Program-made: the position numbers and the translations under genes | Shown here: piece after piece, positions 53,822 to 63,316 of the stretch | How the letters are laid out: each line of letters begins with the position of its first letter | Numbering within the stretch: position 1 is the stretch's first letter | Assembly (NCBI RefSeq): GCF_002005305.1 | Contig: NZ_CP014782.1 | Span: forward strand, 930,001 to 994,000 | Reading direction: 5' to 3' | Length of the DNA stretch: 64,000 nt | From: Shewanella psychrophila | GTDB lineage: Bacteria > Pseudomonadota > Gammaproteobacteria > Enterobacterales > Shewanellaceae | The notes under the pieces: model-generated | What the model saw: the letters and a program-made list of their open reading frames with translations, nothing else | The model's database searches: none | What the model was told of the DNA's origin: nothing

Positions 53822-54091
53822 CTAGATTCCATAGCTCTTGTCATTTGATAACGATATTAACATTTTTGTGAGCTTGGCCTAGTGAGTATTTAATACAAAG
53901 GTCTATTTTAGCTGGCGCGTTCAGCTTAGGTACAGCTTGGTATTGAGCGTAATACCAGTCCTAAATTAAACAAAAGCATTAAACAATACCTCTAAAGTAA
54001 GCGGCTTCAACTAGATTTCAAAATGTCCTTGGGCACAAAATTTTTAGCTAGCATCCGGTGTGTCTTGGTGACTGCAAGCTAGGAACGAAAT

Positions 54092-54100
54092 TGGTATAAT
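54092..54100 (+). promoter_or_regulatory. Extended -10 promoter for the pseudouridine synthase gene
   Basis: TGG-TATAAT, a perfect extended -10 element, 53 bases before the ATG. No good -35 is seen, as is usual for extended -10 promoters. The rest of the gap 53822-54152 shows nothing. Confidence 0.6.
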
Positions 54101-54152
54101 ATCCGCTCTCAGCTTTGACATTAATAACTAACAACAGTAACTGATAGCCATT

Positions 54153-54869
54153 ATGCAGCCACAAGCAGATCCTTTTATCGTACCCAAATGTCTCGATGAG
54201 ATTAATATACTCTTTCGGGATGAACATATCTTAGTGATCAATAAGCCTAGCGGCTTACTGAGTCTATCGGGAAAGCATCCATTGAATATCGACTCAGTGC
54301 ATTATCGACTCGTTCAGGATTTTCCGACTTGTACCTTGATCCATCGACTGGACTTTGGCACTTCCGGTATCATGCTACTTGCCATGAATAAACAGATTAA
54401 TGCACTCTTATGTAAGCAGTTCAGTGATAGGCGAGTCAGCAAGCGTTATACGGCCATACTCCATGGCAACTTAGAGCCTGACTCAGATTTAATAGACTGC
54501 GGCATAGCAAAAGATATTGATAACTTCCCACTGATGAAGCTTTGCAAAGCTACAGGTAAGCCAGCCCAATCACAATTTCAGGTCCTATCCAGGTTTACTC
54601 AGAGTCATGGTGATAACTTTTTTCTCGATGATGGCAGAGCGGGGCATCGTCAAGTGACTCGGGTTGAATTTGAGCCAGTCACAGGACGCACTCATCAACT
54701 GAGATTACACAGTCAACATATAGGACACCCTATACTGGGCTGCGATCTGTATGCAACGGATGAGGCGTATTTTATGTCTAGCCGATTGATGTTACATGCA
54801 TCTCAACTATGTTTCGAACATCCAGTTTCAGGTGTGCCAATGACGATTGAATGTAAGAGTCCATTCTGA
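54153..54869 (+). CDS. RluA-family pseudouridine synthase
   Basis: A 238-residue enzyme that converts uridine to pseudouridine in RNA. The catalytic motif is LIHRLD67FGTSG, preceded by HILVINKPSGLLSLSG and followed by GRTHQLRLHSQHIGHPILGC, all typical of the RluA family. Short length and no S4 domain place it near RluA/TruC. RluA modifies 23S U746 and tRNA U32; a weakly diverged paralogue with another site is possible. A terminator follows. Confidence 0.85.
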   Translation: MQPQADPFIVPKCLDEINILFRDEHILVINKPSGLLSLSGKHPLNIDSVHYRLVQDFPTCTLIHRLDFGTSGIMLLAMNKQINALLCKQFSDRRVSKRYTAILHGNLEPDSDLIDCGIAKDIDNFPLMKLCKATGKPAQSQFQVLSRFTQSHGDNFFLDDGRAGHRQVTRVEFEPVTGRTHQLRLHSQHIGHPILGCDLYATDEAYFMSSRLMLHASQLCFEHPVSGVPMTIECKSPF

Positions 54870-54927
54870 TCGCACCAAGTTGTAACTCTAGGTTTCTGCT
54901 ATAGCTTTACCTTTATCTATTTTGTTA

Positions 54928-54962
54928 AAATCACGTCACTTATGTTAATCGTCGTGATTTTT
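54928..54962 (+). terminator. Intrinsic terminator after the pseudouridine synthase
   Basis: AAATCACG and CGTGATTT arms with a 17-base loop, ending in a T run (54958-54962). Confidence 0.65.
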
Positions 54963-55057
54963 ATGTGGAGATAATCCCCACATATTGCTTGTTTATTTGT
55001 CAGCGTTTCGTTTAACAACTTAGATAATTTCAGTACAGTAGAAATAAAGGAATGGAT

Positions 55058-57637
55058 ATGTATCGAGTGATGGCCACCGGATTGGTGTCAATGTCTCTAC
55101 TAAGCAGTGGAGTAATTCAGGCAAATGAGTTTGTCTTAAGTAAGCAAACAAAGCCTGTATCCCAAGCAGTTAGCTTAGCTTTAGATCCTACTAAAGATAA
55201 TTTTAGTGGCAGTACCGATATCAAGATCCAAGTACTTGAAAAGACGAAGGTCATTCAGCTCAATGGGGTTGATTATACGGCAAAAAATATTCAACTCTCT
55301 GGTGATCAAGCCTGTGAAATGACGGCGAAAATGTTAGATACAGGTATCGTTAACCTTGTCTGCGAACAGGATATAGAGCCTGGCAGCTATAGCCTGCATC
55401 TCGATTTTACCGCGCCTTACAATCGTCAATCTGTAGGCTTGTATAAGACGGTCGATGCCGGTGTACCTTACCTATTCACTCAGTTTGAGATGAGCGATGC
55501 TCGTCGCAGTTTCCCAGTATTTGATGAGCCAGAATATAAGATCCCATTTCAGATCACCATTACTTCACCATCCAAGGAAAAGGTTTACAGTAATACTCCT
55601 GTGGTGAGCACTAAGGTAGAAGGCGAGTTAACGACTCACGTATTTGCTCAGACCAAGCCATTACCTTCCTATTTGATCGCCTATGCTGTGGGTCAATTTG
55701 AAGAGGTGACCATAGAAGGGATGAAGATCCCAGGTCGAGTGATCACTACCAAAGGTAAAATAGATCTGGCTCAATATGCTGTTAAAGAGATGCCAGCTAT
55801 TCTCGGCGCTTTAGAGTCATATTTTGGTGTCAATTACCCCTATAAGAAACTCGATTCGATTGCTGTGCCAGAGTTCCCTTTTGGTGCCATGGAAAACGCC
55901 GGGATGGTGACCTATAGAGAAGATATTTTGCTTCTGGATGAACAGAGCGCGAATCAAAATACTAAACAATCGTCAGTTTCTGTTGTGGCCCATGAACTTG
56001 CCCATCAATGGTACGGTAATCTAGTGACTATGGAATGGTGGAACGACTTATGGCTAAACGAAGCATTCGCAAGCTGGATGGCTGCTAAAGTTACCCATCA
56101 GCTACATCCTGAATTTGAATCGGATCTACGTTTATCAAAAAACCGTGTAATGAGTATGGATGCACGCCTATCGACTAAGCCTATTCGTAAGCCAATTAAG
56201 ACTGAAGCCGATATCATGGATGGCTTAGGACTAGCTTACAGCAAGGGCTCTGCCGTCTTGTCTATGGTTGAGAACTGGATTGGTGAAGAGAGCTTTAAGC
56301 AAGGTATCCGTCAGTACATCAAAGATAATGCCTTTAAAAATACCCAGGCTGATGATCTTTGGAATGCCTTATCTAAGGCTTCGGGCAAAGATGTGGGTAA
56401 GGTATTAAGTACTTTTATCGAGCAATCCTCATACCCCTTAATTACGGTGGACATTAACGGTCAGTCCTTGACGCTTTCTCAGCAAAGGTTTGTATTTGAA
56501 GGCAGCAAGGCTCCAGCTCAGACTTGGGTTGTGCCTGTGTCTATAAAATATGGTAAGGGCGACAAGATAGTATCGACTACCATATTGCTCGACAGTGAAA
56601 CAAAAACCTTAGATCTTGAATTTAGCCCTGATTGGATCTATCCGGATGCCGATGCCATGGGTTATTACCGTTGGTTATTGGATGACAGGCAATTAGCACA
56701 CTTACTTGCCAATGCAAAAACTCAGTTGACGGCGAGAGAGCGCAAGGCGCTTATCTCATCTGCCGATGCGCTACTTGATGGTGGCTTTATTTCAGCCGGT
56801 GATCTCTTGGCCATATTAGGCGAGTTTATCGATGATGCTCATCCTCAAATTGTTTCATCGGCGCTGCGTTACCTACAAATCCAGAAGACGACCTTTATCG
56901 ACCAAAGTAACGAGGCCGATTGGGCTAAATTTATCAGTGCTAAGGCAAAAGTGGCTATCGAAAAATATGGTTTGGTTGCAACGCCAGGCGAGAACATCGA
57001 GATAAGTAAACTGCGTCCTAGTCTTATCGCTATCTTAGCATTTGAAGGGAAAGATAAGGCCATTATCCGTGATGCTAAGGCGGCAAGTCAGGCCTATTTG
57101 GCCGGCGATAAATCTGTCGATACTTATCTCATTGGCACTCAACTTCAGATCGCGATATATTTTGGTGATAATGCGTTAATTCAACAGGTTAAGGGGGGGG
57201 TTGAAACAACGAAAAACCCACAGAAACGCACAAAACTGTTGAATGCCCTAGGTTATGTGGCCCAGCCAAAACAACAAAAAGCCATGTTGGATTACAGCTT
57301 AACCGACAAGTTAAACTCTCCGGATCTTCGCTATATAATGAGTGGTCAAACTAATACTCATGCTCGAGAAGCCCTATTTAGAGACTGGATATACAGTAAT
57401 TTCGAGGCAGTAAAAGCTAAGATACCTCCTTTTTCTGTGGCCAAATTACCTAACTATACAGGTACGGGTTGTGATCTCGACGTGCTAGAAAAGACTAACA
57501 GTTTCTTCGAAGCTAAGCTTGAAGCATCCCCTGAGTTTAAACGCACTTTAGCTAAACTCAATGAGAAAGTGAAAAATTGTGTCAAGCTAAAGACTCGTGA
57601 ACAAGCCAGTGTAGATAGCTACTTGAAGAAGTTTTAA
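55058..57637 (+). CDS. Exported M1-family aminopeptidase
   Basis: An 859-residue zinc metallopeptidase. A signal peptide (about 1-22, ending in IQANEF) is followed by the N-terminal beta domain, then the exopeptidase motif G276-A-M-E-N280, the zinc site H312-E-L-A-H316 with E335 (NEAFASWM), and the C-terminal helical domain. These features define M1 aminopeptidases such as ERAP or the Coleusvirus-type secreted forms of marine bacteria, which remove N-terminal residues from peptides. The second ATG is preferred because an AAGGA site lies 8 bases before it. It probably works with the secreted subtilase to feed on extracellular protein. A terminator follows. Confidence 0.93.
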   Translation: MYRVMATGLVSMSLLSSGVIQANEFVLSKQTKPVSQAVSLALDPTKDNFSGSTDIKIQVLEKTKVIQLNGVDYTAKNIQLSGDQACEMTAKMLDTGIVNLVCEQDIEPGSYSLHLDFTAPYNRQSVGLYKTVDAGVPYLFTQFEMSDARRSFPVFDEPEYKIPFQITITSPSKEKVYSNTPVVSTKVEGELTTHVFAQTKPLPSYLIAYAVGQFEEVTIEGMKIPGRVITTKGKIDLAQYAVKEMPAILGALESYFGVNYPYKKLDSIAVPEFPFGAMENAGMVTYREDILLLDEQSANQNTKQSSVSVVAHELAHQWYGNLVTMEWWNDLWLNEAFASWMAAKVTHQLHPEFESDLRLSKNRVMSMDARLSTKPIRKPIKTEADIMDGLGLAYSKGSAVLSMVENWIGEESFKQGIRQYIKDNAFKNTQADDLWNALSKASGKDVGKVLSTFIEQSSYPLITVDINGQSLTLSQQRFVFEGSKAPAQTWVVPVSIKYGKGDKIVSTTILLDSETKTLDLEFSPDWIYPDADAMGYYRWLLDDRQLAHLLANAKTQLTARERKALISSADALLDGGFISAGDLLAILGEFIDDAHPQIVSSALRYLQIQKTTFIDQSNEADWAKFISAKAKVAIEKYGLVATPGENIEISKLRPSLIAILAFEGKDKAIIRDAKAASQAYLAGDKSVDTYLIGTQLQIAIYFGDNALIQQVKGGVETTKNPQKRTKLLNALGYVAQPKQQKAMLDYSLTDKLNSPDLRYIMSGQTNTHAREALFRDWIYSNFEAVKAKIPPFSVAKLPNYTGTGCDLDVLEKTNSFFEAKLEASPEFKRTLAKLNEKVKNCVKLKTREQASVDSYLKKF

Positions 57638-57680
57638 TGGAAGCAGAAAGTTTTAAGTGAACAAAGAGTAGAGTAAAAAC

Positions 57681-57709
57681 AAGCGGGGCCTAGAGCTTCG
57701 CTTTTTTTT
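57681..57709 (+). terminator. Intrinsic terminator after the aminopeptidase
   Basis: AAGCG and CGCTT arms around a 13-base loop, then eight T. Confidence 0.65.
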
Positions 57710-57844
57710 ACTACTTTTAAGATTTGAAGCATCGAGCTTGTTGTATTGAATAGTGAATAGCTGAGTATATTAATTTTAATCTGCTCAGACGCGTTGATAT
57801 CGAGCAATTTCTAGTTAAATCTACCATATAAGTCAGCCAGTTAA

Positions 57845-57889
57845 ATAACATTACAATAAAGTGGTGTAACCATTTTATTGTAATGTTAT
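57845..57889. other. Long perfect palindrome downstream of the recombinase
   Basis: ATAACATTACAATAAA (57845-57860) and its exact complement TTTATTGTAATGTTAT (57874-57889), 16-bp arms. A further three base pairs form inside (TGG/CCA), so a stem of about 20 pairs is possible. It ends 33 bases from the recombinase stop. No T run follows. Confidence 0.75.
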
Positions 57890-57921
57890 AAGCGGTATTT
57901 ATTATGCGTGCAAGACTATGA

Positions 57922-58989
57922 CTAATCTTTTGGTTTTAGATAATGTCTGAGTGAGCGAGGATCCGTATGACCGGTGCGCGCCATAATATACAGATGGTCC
58001 TTATCGTTTTCATGGAGCTGAGTGACGCAACCACTGCGTAAACTGTGGGCACCATAAAATTCAGGACTTAAACCCGCTTTACTACAATACTTCTTAATCA
58101 TCTGATAAATATCATCGCCACGTAAAAAACCTCGATTGAGTTGTGGGGGATTTTCATCGGTATTTAAATTTGCTTGATTAACCACTGAGTAAGGCCTGAG
58201 GCTCTGACCATCTCGAGACAGGGAACGAAAAAGGTGACCTTGTGATAATTGCGAAACATCCAGCCAATGTTTAACGGCTCCGAACGCCGAGAACAGTTCA
58301 GACCCGGGTAAATCTTTCCACTCCCTGTGTCCTTGCTGATTACTCTTAGAGTAGGGCAGTCTCACTTTCAATTTATTGCGTAGAAAGTTGATGTGCTTCA
58401 CTTGGATTTCTGCAAGTTCAGAACGACGGAACCCGCCTTGAAAACCCAGTTGAATAATGGCCTTATCACGAGCCTTAGTTAATTCTTGCCCTTGCTTGTC
58501 TATAGTTTGTAACAGTAATTCGAGTTCATCGTACATGATGGGTTGCTGATCATAATCAGTTATCACTCTATGCTTATTTCTACTTAAACCACGCATAACT
58601 CGGATCACCAGAGGGTGCTCAGTTGGCGAATGAAAACCTGCCTGAATATGATAGAAACGGATCGCCGCTAAGCGAGTGGTGATAGTCTGTTTAGAGAATT
58701 GGGCCCCTGTCTTTTTATGTACTTGTTCTTTTTGGTGTCCAATAAATGAGATCACCGAACGTGGATCCGCGGGTAGGTTATTCAAACCATGATGCTGACA
58801 ATATTGAGTAAAAATATTGAAGCTAGAACGATAGACCCGGCGAGTATTGGGCGCCACTTCATATTCAGTCTCACTGGCCGCACTCTTAAAATCGTCAAAG
58901 ATTGAGATGGGCAGTTCCTGCTCCTCGAAGAAACTCTTGTCGCCAGTGACTTGCTGCCGATGATTCTGATTTATGCTGAGCTTATTCAT
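57922..58989 (-). CDS. Tyrosine recombinase, stand-alone
   Basis: A 355-residue integrase. The N-terminal SAM-like core-binding domain (about 45-130, RRVYRSSFNIFTQYCQHHG) precedes the catalytic domain with the first Arg in GFRRSELAEI, H315-S-L-R318, H341 and the nucleophile Y350 in LRHYLKP. All active-site residues are present. There is no excisionase, no tRNA and no cargo cluster next to it. Long palindromes lie on both sides of the gene (57845-57889 and 59049-59080). It may be a domesticated recombinase or the remnant of an integrative element; its subfamily resembles chromosomal integrase-like proteins with unknown sites. Confidence 0.88.
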   Translation of the reverse strand: MNKLSINQNHRQQVTGDKSFFEEQELPISIFDDFKSAASETEYEVAPNTRRVYRSSFNIFTQYCQHHGLNNLPADPRSVISFIGHQKEQVHKKTGAQFSKQTITTRLAAIRFYHIQAGFHSPTEHPLVIRVMRGLSRNKHRVITDYDQQPIMYDELELLLQTIDKQGQELTKARDKAIIQLGFQGGFRRSELAEIQVKHINFLRNKLKVRLPYSKSNQQGHREWKDLPGSELFSAFGAVKHWLDVSQLSQGHLFRSLSRDGQSLRPYSVVNQANLNTDENPPQLNRGFLRGDDIYQMIKKYCSKAGLSPEFYGAHSLRSGCVTQLHENDKDHLYIMARTGHTDPRSLRHYLKPKD

Positions 58990-59048
58990 GATTAAATATG
59001 GATATTTCCTTGGAAACAGACATAAATTATAGCTTTTGACGTGCTTCT

Positions 59049-59080
59049 CTACCAGTGATAATCGTCATTATCACTGGTAG
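59049..59080. other. Perfect palindrome upstream of the recombinase
   Basis: CTACCAGTGATAAT and ATTATCACTGGTAG, 14-bp perfect arms around CGTC, 60 bases before the recombinase start. Possible operator or recombination site. A 13-base direct repeat TATAGCTTTTGAC occurs just before it (59028) and again at 59542. Confidence 0.75.
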
Positions 59081-59403
59081 TAGTATATTTAGGTTAGATT
59101 TAAACCAATTAATGGCGCACTATTATTGTTGGATGAAAATAGAACAGGGCAAATGGAAGGTTAGGCAGTTGATGACCGGTCATCTAATTTGTGCTTGTTG
59201 GAAGATTATTCACTCTTATTGATTCAATGATCACAGGTAAATTTCACGGTATACATCCGGTTAAAGTTAACAATATTGAAGTCATTATTACTCACACTCG
59301 AACTCTAGTACCTGGACAAGTACATTTCCATAAAGTGTATTTACTGCAATTACCTTTTAACAGACATTTTAGATTGAAAAATGTACAGTGAATTTTATAT
59401 GAA

Positions 59404-59460
59404 TGAGAGTATTGACTGGAATTCACTCTCAGAACTATAGAGTGGTTGAACCACTCTATA
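59404..59460. other. Two adjacent hairpins in the recombinase/59671 gap
   Basis: First hairpin TGAGAGT (59404) with ACTCTCA (59425). Second hairpin TATAGAGTGGTT (59436) with AACCACTCTATA (59449), 12-bp perfect arms around a single base. No T run follows. The gap 58990-59670 has no gene that I trust; a small RNA is possible. Confidence 0.5.
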
Positions 59461-59670
59461 CGCCGTAAAAAGATTAATAATGATACAAAATAAGCGTTTA
59501 TATTGTATAGCTATAACCTGATAATAATGGTTGCACCATACTATAGCTTTTGACATGATTAGAGGCCTCTACTAGCATTTCGATTACTGATGAGTAGAAT
59601 AAATTACTGACTCTTAAAAATGAACATAGATAAGAGTCATAAAAAAAGAATAAGATGAGAAAGGAGTAAG

Positions 59671-60177
59671 ATGAACTACAAACATCCATGGGTCTATCAC
59701 GGTGAATCACCTAAAGCTGGAAGGAAATTATTGTTATTGGAGGTGGACGAACTCACGTTTGCCTTGCCTCTCATCTATCGTCTTATTCACCCGGCTGAAA
59801 TTGCTCAGAAGTCTGATTGGTTTAGTACCAGTGTCGCAACGGCAGATGAGAAACAGAATAAAGAATATATTTCGCTGGTGGAATTATTACAACAAGTCAC
59901 ACAAGAGAGAAAAAATCTGGCAAGTGTTATCCATCCCTTGACGCGCTTAAACCAAAATTTGAATCGATATTTTAGTGACTATGGTTGGAGAATGGTACGC
60001 AAAGAGCTATCTCAGATTAAGAAACGACAGAAGAAGTCTCATATCGAACTGAGTAAAGATCTGATCGTAAAACTGAAAACCTATATGGAGCAGCAAAGTC
60101 TAGACAGTTTCGATCAAGCCATAGATAACTTGCTGAGCGAGGTCGAATTTTTTAAAGAAGCGGATCTTAAAGAGTAA
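59671..60177 (+). CDS. Hypothetical protein with ribbon-helix-helix-like C-terminus
   Basis: A 168-residue cytoplasmic protein with a strong AAGGAG ribosome site before the ATG. The first 70 residues contain LLLLEVDELTFALPLIYRLI, the middle is helical and basic (SQIKKRQKKSH), and the last 40 residues, HIELSKDLIVKLKTYMEQQS then LDSFDQAIDNLLSEVE, have the strand-helix-helix pattern of RHH DNA-binding folds, as in the tail of MatP. It is not MatP itself. DNA binding is an inference. It could act on the palindromes just upstream. Confidence 0.6.
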   Translation: MNYKHPWVYHGESPKAGRKLLLLEVDELTFALPLIYRLIHPAEIAQKSDWFSTSVATADEKQNKEYISLVELLQQVTQERKNLASVIHPLTRLNQNLNRYFSDYGWRMVRKELSQIKKRQKKSHIELSKDLIVKLKTYMEQQSLDSFDQAIDNLLSEVEFFKEADLKE

Positions 60178-60187
60178 GATTAATTTG

Positions 60188-61150
60188 TCACTCTAAAATT
60201 AAACTATTATTGAGTATCTTACTCTTGGCTTCGATATCCCAACGTTTGAGTTCATATTCACTGAACATTAAGCTTCCTCTAACAGGTGTAGTAATAGCAG
60301 GAAGCTTACCTGTCATAAAATATTGATTCACTTTTTTGGCTGCGTCGACTCCTTGTTGTACCCCACTGATGATCAGGCCACCTATGGCTTTCCCTTTTCC
60401 AATCGAATAACCCCAGAAAGCGAATAGGGGCACAGGAGTATTTTTGCTGGTCCACTCACTAACTTCATCTAGACTGACATTTTGTTTTTGATCATCGGTC
60501 AATGCCGCATAGTTTGCTATGATAAGGGCATCGTAATGATTGTCTTTTAATGACTCAGTGTTTATCTTCCAATCATTAAAAGTCTTCTCCAATGATATCT
60601 CCACTTCCACTCCGGAAATTTTTTGATGAAATTTATCATCGAAAGAGGTTTCTAATATGGCATAGGAGGTAGGGTTACTGTCCATCAAGACTTTAAGTTT
60701 TTTCATCTCGGGAAAAAGATCATGTAACATTAAGATGGAACGTTTAAGCAATGGACGTTCTAATGTTCCAGATACATTTTTATTTAGTCTAATATAATGT
60801 CTGGGATTAGCGTTGATGCCAAGAAACACCAAGGGGACTTCCTGTTCTACGAGCGTTGGACCGAGTAACTTGAGTGCATTATCGTCGGCAAGTACAACTA
60901 ACTTAGGCTTTTTCATGTCGATAAATGCAAGGGCCTGCTTGGCTATTTTATCAAAATCAATGGTTGGCTGTCGCTTGGTATCCATTTCATATTCCAGGAT
61001 GCTGTGATCAGCAATAGTATCCATAAACCCACCACGATACTCTTTAACCCACGGGTAATCAGTATGATAGCTGTGTATGAAAACAATATCCGTCGCGAAA
61101 GAATAGCTAGAAAATAAAGCAAACAAAAGGCAGCAAGTTTTATTTAACAT
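60188..61150 (-). CDS. Periplasmic substrate-binding protein (PF04392-type)
   Basis: A 320-residue exported binding protein. The signal peptide ends near YSFA, and the mature part starts DIVFIHSYHTDYPWVKEYRG, a pattern of ABC-type binding proteins of the PF04392/sensor-associated group, with LVVLADDNALKLLGP and VPLVFLGINANPRHY following. In Shewanella such proteins are often paired with sensor kinases or diguanylate cyclases, but no permease or kinase is adjacent here. The start at 61150 is preferred because it gives a proper signal peptide; an ATG at 61165 is also possible. Confidence 0.75.
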   Translation of the reverse strand: MLNKTCCLLFALFSSYSFATDIVFIHSYHTDYPWVKEYRGGFMDTIADHSILEYEMDTKRQPTIDFDKIAKQALAFIDMKKPKLVVLADDNALKLLGPTLVEQEVPLVFLGINANPRHYIRLNKNVSGTLERPLLKRSILMLHDLFPEMKKLKVLMDSNPTSYAILETSFDDKFHQKISGVEVEISLEKTFNDWKINTESLKDNHYDALIIANYAALTDDQKQNVSLDEVSEWTSKNTPVPLFAFWGYSIGKGKAIGGLIISGVQQGVDAAKKVNQYFMTGKLPAITTPVRGSLMFSEYELKRWDIEAKSKILNNSLILE

Positions 61151-61300
61151 GTATTCATACGCCATATTTTAGGAAAAAATGATTATACATTTATATCATG
61201 TCAGGGGAGGGATGAATCTTTAAAATCGTAACAGAGTGATGAGCTGATATTTTTACAGGGCGAGTTTATCCTCTAAGCAGAGAGCCCTGATACTGTAATA

Positions 61301-61317
61301 AAAGTGTCCTTTGACAC
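61301..61317 (-). terminator. Weak intrinsic terminator on the minus strand
   Basis: Read on the minus strand: GTGTC-AAAG-GACAC followed by TTTTATT. It lies 165 bases after the phosphotransferase stop. The rest of the gap 61151-61480 shows nothing. Confidence 0.45.
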
Positions 61318-61480
61318 ATTTGGCGCTATGCCTATTTACGTTTATCCGTTAGCTCTCTTGTATCAAAGTTTAGTTGAAATTAACTGATATGGGTAATTTA
61401 AGCCCTCAATTATTTTAGTCATAGTCGAGCTGCACCCCACTATTCATCATGTTTTTTGACAAACCGAGTAAGTAAAAGAT

Positions 61481-62524
61481 TCAAGTTAAACTGTTTAATG
61501 CCTGCTTGGTCATACTCCTACTGAATTCATTATTTTTATAGTGCTCGGGTGCCCAGCCTAAAATAAATCGATGAAAATCGGCCCAAGCGATAGCAAAGAG
61601 TGGCTGCCATTCCAGTTCAACATCCCTTGAAGATATTGCTGATCCTATGTTAATTAATGCCTGATCGAGTTTGCAAAAATAGAAGCGGGTGAGGGAAGCG
61701 TGATGTTGTTTACATTCTTCTTCAGACAAACAGCTTCCGAGGAAATACACCAAATCTCTCATGCCACAACCACCACCAACGTATTGAAAGTCGACGGCGG
61801 CGACTCGTAAGCTGTCCTCGCTGAAGCAGAAATTAGCGACCTTGGCATCGCCATGAACGAGTGTCTTAAAACGGATTTGGCTTAACAATGTATCGAGTTT
61901 GTGGGCCGCCTGTTTAATCGAAGACTCAGGCATAGCTCGATATTCATCTTTTCGTGTGGCAAGGTGCCAGTAACAACCTGTTTTCCATAGGCCTTCAGGC
62001 CAACTTTCCAGAGGGGATTCCTCCATGAAATAGCCATGGAAACAGGCAAGCCATTCGATACAGACCTTTGCTTGCTCTATGGTTAACCTATTATGCCGTA
62101 AGGGGAAACCTTCGGCATCGAGGTCACTGAGCAAGATAATAGCCGCATTATCATCATTGAAGCACTGAGAATTTGCATCATAGCTGGTAACCCTGGCATC
62201 GATTCGATCATAGGATGATAAACCATAACAGCTGGGGACTCGAGAGCCCTCATCACACACCTTAGACCAAGTATGATACCAATTGGCTTCTACGCGGTAA
62301 GAGAGTAATTTTCTTTGATGGGAAGCCGAAGTATTCCATCCTCTGGGATGTTGAGTCTGCTTGGGAGGACGAATTGATTTGACTATAATACTGGCTGGAC
62401 AGGCTTGTCCTTCGAGTCGATAGCGGACAATTTCACCATAACCACTCCAGAGGGTTTGAATGGTTTCTACAGCGAAAACAGATTCACAACTGATTGTTTG
62501 TGATATAAAATCTTTAATTTCCAA
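61481..62524 (-). CDS. Aminoglycoside phosphotransferase/EcKinase-like protein
   Basis: A 347-residue kinase-fold protein. The N-lobe has a SIIVKSI Lys and the C-lobe has LVHGDAKVANFCF, the Brenner motif with catalytic Asp, and AAVDFQYVGGG, the metal-binding Asp. This combination is typical of the ecdysteroid-kinase-like and choline-kinase-like branch of the APH family, which phosphorylates small hydroxylated metabolites. The native substrate is unknown and aminoglycoside resistance is not implied. A very strong hairpin lies 60 bases before the start. Confidence 0.8.
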   Translation of the reverse strand: MEIKDFISQTISCESVFAVETIQTLWSGYGEIVRYRLEGQACPASIIVKSIRPPKQTQHPRGWNTSASHQRKLLSYRVEANWYHTWSKVCDEGSRVPSCYGLSSYDRIDARVTSYDANSQCFNDDNAAIILLSDLDAEGFPLRHNRLTIEQAKVCIEWLACFHGYFMEESPLESWPEGLWKTGCYWHLATRKDEYRAMPESSIKQAAHKLDTLLSQIRFKTLVHGDAKVANFCFSEDSLRVAAVDFQYVGGGCGMRDLVYFLGSCLSEEECKQHHASLTRFYFCKLDQALINIGSAISSRDVELEWQPLFAIAWADFHRFILGWAPEHYKNNEFSRSMTKQALNSLT

Positions 62525-62584
62525 GGCTAATCACTTAAATTTTATTTACCACTGATGATAGCTCATATCCATGATTTTGGGTAC

Positions 62585-62623
62585 AGGATAGGTGGGGATT
62601 GCACCTCAATCTCCACCTATCCT
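62585..62623. other. Seventeen-base-pair hairpin
   Basis: AGGATAGGTGGGGATTG (62585-62601) and CAATCTCCACCTATCCT (62607-62623) pair with one G-T mismatch around a five-base loop. No T run follows on either strand. It is G/C-richer than its surroundings and lies between divergent genes. Confidence 0.7.
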
Positions 62624-62777
62624 GATAAGACTTTAAACATTAAATAGTAAACTGAGCTATCTAACTATTTACGTGATGATAACGAGTGCAACAGACAAAG
62701 CAAAAGTTAGCTGGTAAGCTTTGAGGTGTCATAAATAACTGTAGAAATAATGGAAAACAGCACTAACTGTGATAATT

Positions 62778-63200
62778 ATGTTACAAGCTTTGAATTACGC
62801 TTTAGTGGATAAGCGTTATAATGATGAGACAGATAATGTTTGGTTTATATTAATGCCTAAAACGATCAGCTTGCCCAAAGAGAAGAAACTAACGGTCTTA
62901 TGTAGAATCGAGCCTGGTTGCCTAGGACCGGATGGCTTAGATTATATTGCCGACTTCTGCCGCTTCGCCAATCAGGAACTTAAACAAGTTGATGCCAACT
63001 TCATTATCTGGCTGCCACTTCCTCGCTATGATAAATCTTTGCCAGAGATGCAGTATTCGGTTAATCAGAAGCAATTAAGTCATGATAAGGCCGCCCAATA
63101 TCTAGATCATTTTAAAAGTGACTTAGATGATTTTGAAGAACATTTTCATGATAAATTATCTTTACTGATAGATGAGTTTCTGGCTAATAAAAAGGCCTAA
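62778..63200 (+). CDS. Hypothetical acidic protein
   Basis: A 140-residue cytoplasmic protein without recognised domains. The first half is beta-rich (VWFILMPKTIS, KKLTVLCRIEPGCLG), the second helical and acidic (LDHFKSDLDDFEEHFHDKLS). The ATG at 62778 is used; a GTG nine bases upstream is possible. No strong ribosome site is seen. It may be a conserved Shewanella protein, but I cannot name it. Confidence 0.55.
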   Translation: MLQALNYALVDKRYNDETDNVWFILMPKTISLPKEKKLTVLCRIEPGCLGPDGLDYIADFCRFANQELKQVDANFIIWLPLPRYDKSLPEMQYSVNQKQLSHDKAAQYLDHFKSDLDDFEEHFHDKLSLLIDEFLANKKA

Positions 63201-63316
63201 CTTTTAAGCCTCAGCTATGAGTTATATAGTATTTTACTGTTTATGTGTACATTAGTCTCACTATAATTAAAAAATTAACTTTGACTGCCCTCATTACTCC
63301 TATCCAAGGAAGAAAA

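Noticed and set aside
59191..59391. A 66-codon frame between the recombinase and the 59671 gene
   Set aside because: It begins with TTG, has no ribosome site and no protein-like pattern that I could defend.
58990..59670. An attC-like or integron platform reading for the palindromes near the recombinase
   Set aside because: The arms lack the RYYYAAC/GTTRRRY ends, the recombinase shows no IntI-specific insertion that I could identify, and there is no cassette array.
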